From the NCBI RefSeq assembly GCF_009830285.1, contig NZ_WUQX01000001.1:1426501-1490500 (forward strand): a stretch of DNA of 64,000 bases, given 5' to 3'. Position 1 is the first letter of the stretch. Every line of letters starts with the position of its first letter. This stretch comes from Sporofaciens musculi (GTDB lineage: Bacteria; Bacillota; Clostridia; Lachnospirales; Lachnospiraceae). The position numbers and the translations under genes are program-made. Shown piece by piece: positions 50,421-59,039 of the stretch. Below the pieces are notes generated by a model. That model was not told where the DNA came from. It searched no databases and worked only from the letters and a program-made list of their open reading frames with translations.

Positions 50421-52187
50421 ATGGAACGGGAACTAAAGAGAAATAACTTTTTTTTGAAAACGGTCTACGGTAAGTATGTGATTGCATCGGTTCTTTCTAT
50501 GCTTGCCGCCAGTATGGGCGGGATGATTGACACGGTAATCGTGGGACGGTTTTTGGGAGAGACGGGGTTGGCTGCCATGTCGTTGGTCAGTCCCGTCTAT
50601 TTGTTCTACTATACCATCGGCGCGGTGATCGGCATGGGTGGTTCTATTGCGGCGAATCTGTATATCGGAAAAAATGACTACGAGGCATACCGGCAGGTGT
50701 TTTCACTGTCCTTCTGGATGACTGCGGTTGTGTGCGTGGTGACTACGAGCGCAGCGCTGCTTTTCATAGAGCCGTTGCTTTCCCTGCTTGGCGGCGAAGG
50801 GCTGGTAAAGGAATATGCGGCGGACTATCTGTTCTGGTATATCATCGGCGGCAGCGGTACGCTGTTTATCTATCTTCCTTTGAATTTCTTAAAATGTGAG
50901 GGAAAGCCAGAAGACTCCTCCCTCTTGTTTTTGATGTCCAGCGGTTTGAACGTGGCGCTGACCTGGCTATTTATGTCGCCTGTATGCGGGATGGGAATGA
51001 AGGGCGCCAGCATTGCCACAGGGCTTTCCATGAGCCTGACGGCGATGATAGGACTCTATCTTTTATTTTGCAGGACTTGCAATATCCGTCTGGTGAAGAT
51101 GCGTCCCACAGTCCGGATGATGGGAGAGATTCTGGTCTGCGGCAGTCCGAACGGCTGTAATAATCTGTTAAATGCGTTGAAAATCCTGCTGATTAACGGG
51201 ATGCTTCTTCGGATTGGCGGGGCCGTGTATCTGCCTGTATTCTCACTGGTTAAGAGTGTTTCCGACATGGTAACAGGTGTGATTGTAGGGGTTGCCTCTG
51301 CCCTCATGCCCATTGTCGGCGTATTTCTGGGAGAGAAGGACGCAGGGAGTATCCGGCGTGTGTGCCAGAGGGCGATGGGGCTTGGCGGTATCCTGACTGT
51401 GGGCTTGTCCTTCTTGATTGCGTTGTTTCCCCAGATGCTCTGTTTTCTTTTTAATATTACGGAGTCGTCTGCCAGAGAGGGAAGCCGCGGGGCAATGATT
51501 TGTCTGGCAGTCAGTTTTTTGTTTGCATTTCCCAATCTGATGATGTCCGGTTATTTTAATACCATCCGAAGGTCTATGCTGTCGAATCTGATTCTGTCTC
51601 TGCGGCTTTTTATTTACCTTGGGCCGGCGGTTCTTCTGCTTGGCTCTTTTGCAGGTGCAAAGGGAATCTGGGCGTCCCTTGCGGCGGCGGATATGCTGAC
51701 TCTGGGAACGGTTTTGCTGGTGGTGAAGGCCATCCGGCGTCGTTCGCCCTGTCTTGATAGGTATCTTCTTGATACCTCCATAGAGGGTGAGGGTGAGATA
51801 TCATTTTCTGTCCGCAATACGGTGGAGGATATTATGTTTGCTTCCAATAAGATTACGGATTTCTGTCAGTCCTCCGGCATTGGGATAAAAAAGACCATGC
51901 AGGTGAGCCTGGCTATTGAGGAAATGCTGACGGTGATTATTACTTATTGTATGGATAGGGAAAAAGAGCAGTTTATTGATATCCGTATTGTGAAAACGGG
52001 GGAGGACGTGCTGCTTCGTATCCGTAATTCCGGCAAGATATTTGATCCTGTGAGTTTTTATGAGGAAAATCGGGAGTGTGAGGAGATGGCGGACCAGGTG
52101 CTTGGGATTAAGATGATTGCAGGGACGGCAAAGAAGATTGAGTTTCGGGAGACTTTTGGTATGAATAATCTGCTGATTCAGTTTTGA
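50421..52187 (+). CDS. Second MATE-RsbW fusion, kinase domain degenerate
   Basis: 588 residues. The N-terminal ~440 are a complete MATE transporter (MLAASMGGMIDTVIVGRFLG; GGSIAANLYIGKNDYEAY; FLFAFPNLMMSGYFNTIRRS). The C-terminal domain aligns with the RsbW-like part of the first fusion but the ATP site is eroded: N-box LAIEEMLTVIITYCM lacks the Asn, G1 RIRNSGKIFDP lacks the Asp, and G2 is reduced to VLGIKMIAG. It probably binds the STAS or kinase partner without phosphorylating it. 32 nt after the STAS gene. Confidence 0.85.
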   Translation: MERELKRNNFFLKTVYGKYVIASVLSMLAASMGGMIDTVIVGRFLGETGLAAMSLVSPVYLFYYTIGAVIGMGGSIAANLYIGKNDYEAYRQVFSLSFWMTAVVCVVTTSAALLFIEPLLSLLGGEGLVKEYAADYLFWYIIGGSGTLFIYLPLNFLKCEGKPEDSSLLFLMSSGLNVALTWLFMSPVCGMGMKGASIATGLSMSLTAMIGLYLLFCRTCNIRLVKMRPTVRMMGEILVCGSPNGCNNLLNALKILLINGMLLRIGGAVYLPVFSLVKSVSDMVTGVIVGVASALMPIVGVFLGEKDAGSIRRVCQRAMGLGGILTVGLSFLIALFPQMLCFLFNITESSAREGSRGAMICLAVSFLFAFPNLMMSGYFNTIRRSMLSNLILSLRLFIYLGPAVLLLGSFAGAKGIWASLAAADMLTLGTVLLVVKAIRRRSPCLDRYLLDTSIEGEGEISFSVRNTVEDIMFASNKITDFCQSSGIGIKKTMQVSLAIEEMLTVIITYCMDREKEQFIDIRIVKTGEDVLLRIRNSGKIFDPVSFYEENRECEEMADQVLGIKMIAGTAKKIEFRETFGMNNLLIQF

Positions 52188-52216
52188 ATGGCGCGGGGTG
52201 ATAAGGAGGGAGAGAC

Positions 52217-53383
52217 ATGGTATTTGAAGACAAGGGGAGGGACGGTGTTAAGGACGACGGCATGGAGTTCGTAGAGAAGGAATCAGGCAGCCGTGTGACT
52301 GTCGGCTTCCGCTTGTTCCGGCGGGGGGACGGAGAGGAATTTCGTCGATGTATTGAGGATTTCTATGGCGACGGTTATCCTTATAAGGAATATCTTAAGG
52401 AGGAATTTCTTCTGGATAAATGTGCTTCTGGGGAAATGACTGTGTTGTGCGGCGTTACTCCTGACGGTGAGATTATCAGCACCTCGGCTGTCCGGCAGGA
52501 TGAGGAATTTAGAGGAAGCGCTCTTTTGATGCTGCGGGTGGTGAAGGAGGCCTATCGGGGAATGGGGATTGGAAAAGTCCAGGAGGAGTGTCTGTTTCGC
52601 TATGCCGAAAGGCAGGAGGGCGTTTATTCTCTCTATGCGGATGTGATGACCCACAACAGCATCAGCCAGGGAAGCCTTGCACGACGGGGATTCGTATTCT
52701 GCGGCATACGGATGATGCTGTACCGGAATCCTGTCATGGTGCCAGGGCTTGGGCTTGCAAAAGAAGGGAAGATGAGCCAGGCTGTCATGTGCAGAAGGGG
52801 ATGTGTGCATAGGATTGGAATCCTGTATTGTCCATCCGAGCATGTGGAGGAGGTACGGCGTATCTATGGTGAGCTTGGCGTGGAGTGTGGGATTGTTAAG
52901 GAGACCAGAATAGACGTGAGTGTACAGGCGGATGGCCAAAGCCGGTGTGAATGTTTGCTCAGCAGCTCGGTTAAGATGCCAGAAGTGGAAGAAACCGATA
53001 TGTCATGGAAGGAAGAAGCGGCACATAATTCTTATATTTTGATGGTTCAGAAGATGGGGAAGGATTTTGAGAAAAGGCTGTCCGTCAGGATGGAGCAGAT
53101 TGGAGAGTATGGGGATGCAACGGTGGTCTGCTATCTGAATCTTCGGGACTTGGCGGCTGTTTCCGGATATGAGACGCTTTTTAGGGCAGGCTTTTTCTTT
53201 ACGGGGCTTAAGCCTTTGCAGGAAAATGCGGAATACATGCTGCTTACCTATATAGGAGGGCAGAAGATCCGCTATGAGGATATCTATTTGCATGAGAATG
53301 GAGAGAAATTATTGTCTTACATAAAGAAGCACCGCCGTAGTGCAAAAAGGGGGATTAATAAGATTGAAAACAATAAAAAATAA
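52217..53383 (+). CDS. GNAT-family acetyltransferase with ~200-aa C-terminal domain of unknown type
   Basis: 388 residues. The N-terminal GNAT fold (~30-170) has the acetyl-CoA loop VVKEAYRGMGIGKVQEECLF and NSISQGSLARRGFVFCGIRM. The C-terminal half (RIGILYCPSEHVEEVRRIYG; YGDATVVCYLNLRDLAAVSG; YMLLTYIGGQKIRYEDIYLH) is not recognised and may bind the acceptor or a signalling partner. Overlaps the phosphatase start by ~20 nt, so translation is coupled. Confidence 0.72.
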   Translation: MVFEDKGRDGVKDDGMEFVEKESGSRVTVGFRLFRRGDGEEFRRCIEDFYGDGYPYKEYLKEEFLLDKCASGEMTVLCGVTPDGEIISTSAVRQDEEFRGSALLMLRVVKEAYRGMGIGKVQEECLFRYAERQEGVYSLYADVMTHNSISQGSLARRGFVFCGIRMMLYRNPVMVPGLGLAKEGKMSQAVMCRRGCVHRIGILYCPSEHVEEVRRIYGELGVECGIVKETRIDVSVQADGQSRCECLLSSSVKMPEVEETDMSWKEEAAHNSYILMVQKMGKDFEKRLSVRMEQIGEYGDATVVCYLNLRDLAAVSGYETLFRAGFFFTGLKPLQENAEYMLLTYIGGQKIRYEDIYLHENGEKLLSYIKKHRRSAKRGINKIENNKK

Positions 53384-55622
53384 GGTGGTTCGGCTGGTGC
53401 TCTCGATTTCTCTTGCCTCGATTCTGCTTCTTGGAGTGGCTTCGAGTTTTGAAATCTGGAGGATACGAGAGAATACCACCGACGGACTTAAGGGCTTGAA
53501 CGACCAGGCGACAATGGACGCCACGGACGCCCTGCGTACCCAGAAGAAGGAGGAGCTTCAGGCAATGGCGGAAAATAAGAGCAGCCTTGCAGATACCAGC
53601 CTAAACCTGATTTTAAACCAGACCAATCTGGTGGCTATGGCTGCGCGGGAGGTATATTCCAACCAGGGGTTCTATACCCATGGGCAGCCAGACAGCGAGC
53701 TTCCGGTAAATGCCTATGATTTTTCCTGTAATTATCCGCCGGAGACTCTGGGCACATTTTCCTATCATCTGCGCGCCCCCCGTTCCCTGATGGATTCGGC
53801 TTCGATTGTGGAGGAGGACGGAACAATTATAAAGGCACGTCTTGACGAGACGCGTCTTACTGATGGGATGAGGCGGGAATTGTACCTTGCCCGTTATCTG
53901 GAAAATGCTTTGGGGGGTATCCGCAATTTTGACAATGGGGACGGTACGTACAGTGGAATCGGCGCAACCTATTTCTGTCTGGATTCGTCGGGAATTGACG
54001 TGTTGGCAGACACGCTGACTACTTCTATGGTAGAATATGATGCAAGGGAATCCTCCTGGTATAAGGAGGCGGCAAAGTTAAAGGATGGAGAGGTCTATTG
54101 GAGTCATCCCATTCAGGACGGGTCAGGGCGCGGGGTTGCGCTCATCTGTTCTATGCCGGTGTATGTGGACGGCAAGCTGGTGGGCGTGGCAGGAAGCGGC
54201 GGCCTGATAGAAAATATTCAGGAGATGGTGCAGAGTACCAGCATCGGTGAGAGTGGATATGCGTTTCTTCTAAATACCAGCAGTATGAATGTGATTGCCA
54301 ATGCCAATCCGGACGAGGACAGCGAGATTAATCGTTTCAGGGACAATCTGTTGGACGCAGGAAATGAAGAACTGACAGCCGTGATGGAAAAAATCAGGGA
54401 GGGAGAATCGGGAATCACTCAGGTGACGCTGGACGGGAAGGAATCTTATCTTGCGTATTCACCCCTGACCACTACCAGTTGGGTGGTGGTGACGGTGATT
54501 GGCCTTAATGACGCCTCGATTGTGACCCATATTAATGATTTGCAGGAAAATATCAGCGCCATTACCCAACAGACCATAGAGGATATTAATGTAAAGATCA
54601 GGCTGATGGCAGGCTTATTCGTGGTCATTGCCCTGGTGATTACTGTGGTCATCATTTTCCTGTCAAATAAATTTGCCAGACGTCTGACACAGCCCATTTA
54701 CACCCTGACTGAAGGGGCGGGACAGATAAGCGGAGGTAATCTGGATTACCGGATTGAAGTGGAAGCTGATGATGAAACGGCGCTGCTTGGAGAGGCGTTC
54801 AATCATATGACAGACAGCCTGAAGGATTATATTAAGAATCTTTCCCGTATCACGGCGGAGAAGGAGAGAATCGGGACGGAGTTGGATATTGCCAAGAATA
54901 TTCAGGCGTCCATGCTGCCTTGTATCTTTCCGGCATTTCCGGATCGGACGGAGTTCGATATCTATGCTACCATGGACCCTGCCAAGGAGGTAGGCGGCGA
55001 TTTCTATGATTTCTTTATGGTGGATGAGAGGCATCTTGCCATCGTGGTGGCGGACGTGTCAGGAAAAGGTGTTCCGGCGGCTTTATTTATGGTGATTGGA
55101 AAGACGCTGATTAAGGACCATACGAAGCCGGAGAGAGATTTGGGAGATGTGTTCACAGAAGTCAATGAGCTGTTGTGCGAGTCCAACAGCGAGGGGCTGT
55201 TTATCACGGCGTTTGAGGGAGTGCTGGATTTGGTGACGGGCGAGCTTAGGTTTGTCAATGCAGGGCATGAGATACCTTATATCTGTAAGGGAAATGAATA
55301 TGAGCCGTATAAGCTTCGTGCGGGCTTCGTGCTTGCCGGCATGGAGGGGATGCGCTATCGGTGCGGCTCTATGCAGTTAGAGCCAGGAGATAAGCTGTTC
55401 CAGTATACGGACGGAGTGACAGAGGCCACCAACCAGGAGAAGGAGTTGTACGGCATGGACCGCTTGAGGGAGATTCTATGCAGGAATGTGGATGCAAAAC
55501 CGCAGAAGCTCTTGGAGAGCGTGAAGGAGGATATCGACGCTTTTGTTGGAGAGGCTTTGCAGTTTGACGATATTACCATGCTGTGTCTGGAATATAAAGA
55601 AAGAATGAAGGTGGAGGAATGA
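53364..55622 (+). CDS. Membrane sensor SpoIIE/RsbU-type PP2C phosphatase
   Basis: 752 residues from TTG 53364 (GGGGG at 53349-53353; in-frame GTG 53340 lacks a site). N-terminal helix (LVLSISLASILLLGV), a ~370-residue extracytoplasmic dCache-like sensor (VEYDARESSWYKEAAKLKDG; VYVDGKLVGVAGSGGLIENI; WVVVTVIGLNDASI), a second helix (LFVVIALVITVVIIFLSN), HAMP (RRLTQPIYTLTEGAGQI) and a PP2C_SIG domain: VGGDFYDFF, VADVSGKGVPAALFM, FQYTDGVTEA, FDDITMLCL with the metal-binding Asp residues. It should dephosphorylate the STAS protein when an outside ligand is sensed. Confidence 0.88.
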   Translation: MKTIKNKVVRLVLSISLASILLLGVASSFEIWRIRENTTDGLKGLNDQATMDATDALRTQKKEELQAMAENKSSLADTSLNLILNQTNLVAMAAREVYSNQGFYTHGQPDSELPVNAYDFSCNYPPETLGTFSYHLRAPRSLMDSASIVEEDGTIIKARLDETRLTDGMRRELYLARYLENALGGIRNFDNGDGTYSGIGATYFCLDSSGIDVLADTLTTSMVEYDARESSWYKEAAKLKDGEVYWSHPIQDGSGRGVALICSMPVYVDGKLVGVAGSGGLIENIQEMVQSTSIGESGYAFLLNTSSMNVIANANPDEDSEINRFRDNLLDAGNEELTAVMEKIREGESGITQVTLDGKESYLAYSPLTTTSWVVVTVIGLNDASIVTHINDLQENISAITQQTIEDINVKIRLMAGLFVVIALVITVVIIFLSNKFARRLTQPIYTLTEGAGQISGGNLDYRIEVEADDETALLGEAFNHMTDSLKDYIKNLSRITAEKERIGTELDIAKNIQASMLPCIFPAFPDRTEFDIYATMDPAKEVGGDFYDFFMVDERHLAIVVADVSGKGVPAALFMVIGKTLIKDHTKPERDLGDVFTEVNELLCESNSEGLFITAFEGVLDLVTGELRFVNAGHEIPYICKGNEYEPYKLRAGFVLAGMEGMRYRCGSMQLEPGDKLFQYTDGVTEATNQEKELYGMDRLREILCRNVDAKPQKLLESVKEDIDAFVGEALQFDDITMLCLEYKERMKVEE

Positions 55623-56029
55623 AGGAATTAACCGTAGACGCGACGGTGGAAAATATTACCCAGGTGACGGCCTTTGTGGATGAGCAGCTTGAGGAGTTGG
55701 GGTGTCCAATAAAGGCCCAGATGCAGATTGATATTGCGATTGACGAGCTGTTTGGGAATATTGCGCATTATGCTTATAATCCCAAGGTCGGGGTTGCGAC
55801 TGTCAGGGTGGAGGTGGTGAATGAGCCTCTTTCAGTGGTGGTGTCTTTTATTGATAATGGGGTTCCTTATGATCCTCTTGCCAGGGAGGACCCGAATGTG
55901 GGCTTGTCGTTGGAGGAGAGAGAGATTGGGGGGCTTGGGATTTATATGGTGAAAAAGAGTATGGATGAGATTACTTATGAGTATAGGGAGGGGCAGAATA
56001 TTCTTAGGATTAGGAAGGAGATAGGATAA
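55619..56029 (+). CDS. RsbW/SpoIIAB-type serine kinase (anti-sigma factor)
   Basis: 136 residues; ATGA overlap with the phosphatase stop. Complete ATP site: N-box IAIDELFGNIAHYAY (Asn47), G1 SFIDNGVPYDPLARED, G2 IGGLGIYMVKKSMDEITYEY. Stand-alone size is typical. It likely phosphorylates the STAS protein and may bind a sigma factor; the nearest sigma gene is at 63138. Confidence 0.87.
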   Translation: MKELTVDATVENITQVTAFVDEQLEELGCPIKAQMQIDIAIDELFGNIAHYAYNPKVGVATVRVEVVNEPLSVVVSFIDNGVPYDPLAREDPNVGLSLEEREIGGLGIYMVKKSMDEITYEYREGQNILRIRKEIG

Positions 56030-56048
56030 GTATTGGGGGTGGAAAATG

Positions 56049-57650
56049 TAAAAAACTCAAACTTCGCACATAGATTTTAGCTATGCACCTTGAAAATTCA
56101 ATATCTGGCAGTATTTAGTTGTCAATGTTCAGTCAATTATGCCACTTGCAGCTTCGATTTTAAAAGTGCAGGTATTGCATCCATAAATGCTTTTACCAGC
56201 TCGTCGATTTTTTCATCAGATATATCTATCTGATCCACAAGCAGAGTTCTGAACATTTGAAGCAGTATTTGAAAAGCCTGTATCCATGTGATATCAGACA
56301 TCTCATCAGAAAAGTATAAAAACAGTTCCCCCATAGAACGGGTATCATTAGATTCCCGGTTCTCCAGGGAAAGCATCATATATCTTGTAAAAACGATTGC
56401 TGTATGGGCAGTCATTGCATCATAAGATAGGGATCTGCATTCTTTACTTAGATTAAGATAGCTCTTGCAGACTTTAAAGAATACTTCAATATCCCAACGT
56501 TTTCCATAAATGCGGATAATCTCTTCTTCACTCAGACTCACGTCTGTGGAAATGAGACAAAGATATTCCTTTCTCTTGTTTTTGTTACGGATATAGACCA
56601 CTTTGGCAGGGATGGTTTTTCCTTCCTTTACAACATCTACCATGACGGAAAGCAGATACCGGGAACGTCCACGCCGTTTCCTGTTTTTCTTGTAAATAGT
56701 TGTCAGCGGCATATCTTCGCTGTTATACCGGAAGAACATTTTAGGTGTTTTCTTTACCATTGCAATTACATCATATCCGATTTCTTTGACAGCATGAAGA
56801 GCTTGGAGAAGAGAACCAGCTGTCAAACAGAACGTATTTAGCCGGAATACCAGCCTTTTTAGCAGATTTTAAAAGTTCCAGCATGGCGATCGTTCCTTTC
56901 TTGACAGCAAGCATACGGCGCTTATATCCAACCGTTCTTTTATCCGTTTCCTTTGCTTCATTGATTCTGTTCTTTTTATTTTCGGTGGAGAGAAGGACAC
57001 TGTTGACCGGGAGAAAAGTGCTTCCGTCTGACCAGCCTAATGTAAGCATGCGAAAACCAAATTTATAACAATGTTTTGCATGGTCATATACCTTTGCAAG
57101 AAGTTCCACTTTTTGGAACGGTTACGTTCAAACATGGAATCGTCAATGATCAGTACGTTGACACGGTCTGCGGAATCAAGTGGAGCAATGGCATCCCTAA
57201 TGATTCGGCTGGATAAAACCGTTGTGAACCGAATCCAGTTAATCTGGAGCATTTTCATAAAACGATAAACCGTATCTTTTGCAAAATCCGGTGAGTCTTT
57301 TCCAATCAGCAGGTTCATATACATACTTCTGTTTGAAAATATCAAAAGAAACAGATACTGAAAAATCAGTGCTGCAGAAATTCCCTTCTTTTTGTAGGCA
57401 TTAGCAGTTTTCAATGCAGAAGAAAGATGAAACCGTGTAAAAAATCTTCTGATAGATTCTGAAATCTGGTTATCATTTTGATTGTCTTGTGTTATACTTT
57501 TATTCATAGCATGAGCCTCCGGATATATGATTGTTTCTGAACAACTCAATTATATCAAAACCAGACGGTTTCATGCTATTTTTATGTCAGTTATTATTGA
57601 ATTTTCAAGGTGCATAGGTACTTATTCAAGTGCGAAGTTTGAGTAAAAAA
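56049..57650. mobile_element. IS4-like insertion sequence with terminal repeats and target duplication
   Basis: The ends are inverted: CTCAAACTTCGCAC at 56056-56069 and its complement at 57630-57643, followed inward, after a ~13-bp unmatched stretch, by TATGCACCTTGAAAATTCAA on both sides. Flanking TAAAAAA (56049-56055 and 57644-57650) is a likely 7-bp target duplication. Element ~1.59 kb, inserted just after the RsbW-type gene and before its terminator. Confidence 0.85.
56137..57507 (-). pseudogene. IS4-family transposase, two frameshifts
   Basis: Three overlapping frames together give one IS4-type DDE transposase of ~455 residues: start MNKSITQDNQND, first Asp in LIIDDSMFERNRSKK, then (new frame) VELLAKVYDHAKHCYKFGFR and second Asp in VLFDSWFSSPSS, then (third frame) LHAVKEIGYDVIAM and Glu in YGKRWDIEVFFKVCK. 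Shifts fall at an A5 run near 57108 and near 56810-56825. As written it is inactive. Confidence 0.85.
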
Positions 57651-57707
57651 ATTAAAATAAGGGGTCGAAATTTGGCGGGATATGTGGTAAGATAGAGGTG
57701 GTCGATC

Positions 57708-57763
57708 AATGGTAAGGTGAATGAGGAGAAGAAGATTCTCCTTATTTGTCTACCATTTTTTTA
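57708..57763 (+). terminator. Strong terminator, probably of the NRPS/partner-switch train
   Basis: AATGGTA...TACCATT outer stem and GGAGAA...TTCTCC inner stem, followed by seven T. The IS separates it from the last gene of the train, so it was likely that operon's end before insertion. Confidence 0.6.
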
Positions 57764-57802
57764 TTGTAGGGATAAAAAATTGGTTTGACGGGATGCGAAG
57801 GG

Positions 57803-57822
57803 GGATAATTCGTAGTTATCCT
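57803..57822 (+). repeat. Left recombination-site-like inverted repeat
   Basis: GGATAATTCGTAGTTATCCT, identical to the reverse complement of 61740-61759. Internally GGATAA-TTCGTAG-TTATCC: two 6-bp arms around a 7-bp asymmetric centre, as in tyrosine-recombinase core sites. Confidence 0.82.
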
Positions 57823-57869
57823 ATCATTAAACACTAGCAACAGCGAAAAATATAAGACTATTATTAATT

Positions 57870-58999
57870 TTATATCAGAGACAAAAAAGTATTATAATCG
57901 TACTGTTTTTCAATACAAAAGGCTTGTCCTTTTCTAATTGAAATATAGGAGGGTAGTGGAATACCATTAAAAATATTGGATTTTACCATAGAATAAGGAG
58001 CTGTATCACAAAAAATGATTTTTGATCCAATGTCCAAAGGAGTATCAAATGAATAATCACCAAAAATATCTCCTGCATAGCAAGTAGAACCTGCTAATCT
58101 ATATGTATATTTTTTGACATGTGGTTGTGTGCCATTTATTATTTCGCATCTGTACGGTGAATGTATAATATCTGGCAAATGGCAAATGGCAGAAGCATCT
58201 AAAATAGCAGTATAGATATTATTGTACACAATATCAGTTACGGTAGCAACAAAATAACCTGCTTCCGATACTACTGCTTCGCAAGGTTCTGCAATAATTT
58301 TTAGATTGTATTTATTTTGTATTCGGTTAATAAGTTCTATGCTTTCATGTAATTTGTAATCTTCATCACAAAACAATTGACCGCCACCAATATTTAACCA
58401 TTGCGCTTGATGTAAATATATTCCAAATTTTTTTCAATAACAGTTAAAGTATTGCGAAAAGTGTCCGAATATTGTTCGCACATATTATGAAAATGAATAC
58501 CTTTTATATTTGAAAAATCTATTTTTTCAAGTTCCTCTATATGAACACCAAAACGTGATGATGGGTGACATGGATTAATTGCATATTTTTTGATTTCAGA
58601 ATATTCAGGATTAATTCGTATTCCACAATTTAGTTTTTCCGAAATGATTGTTGTTTTAAATCGTTCCCACTGACTTATAGAATTAAAAATTATATAGTCA
58701 CTAAAAGAACAAATAGAAGAAAAAGTTTTTTCGCAATAGGAAGGAGAAAAAGTATGAACCGGCAAGGAGGTCAATTCTTTTGCTAAACGAGCTTCCCATA
58801 AACTACTGGCGCTTATTCCATCAAAATGTAGAATAAAATACTTTAATATTTGCGGATTAGAAAACCCTTTTAAAGCAAAAAGTAATAATAAATTTGTCTT
58901 TTTACATAAATATTCTAAGACATTAAGATTTGATTCAATTTTATCAAGATCTATAACGTGACACGGAGTTGGTAAATCTAATAAATAATTAGTTATCAT
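57870..58999 (-). pseudogene. nspC: Carboxynorspermidine decarboxylase-like PLP enzyme, one frameshift
   Basis: Fold III PLP decarboxylase: LPTPCHVIDLDKIESNL, FALKGFSNPQILKYF (Lys for PLP), DGISASSLWEARLA, CGIRINPEYSEI, HPSSRFGVHIEELE, IHFHNMCEQ; then in another frame AQWLNIGGGQLFCDED, EPCEAVVSEAGYFVATVTDI, LDASAICHLPDIIHSPYRC, GSTCYAGDIFGDYS, FNGIPLPSY. Together about 375 residues, normal for NspC, which makes (nor)spermidine. One base added to the T7 run near 58430-58436 (A7 in the gene) would restore the frame, so this may be a sequencing error or a true pseudogene. Confidence 0.75.
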
Positions 59000-59039
59000 A
59001 CTATAATCCTTTCTTTTCTAAGGTAAGATGGAGGGCAAA

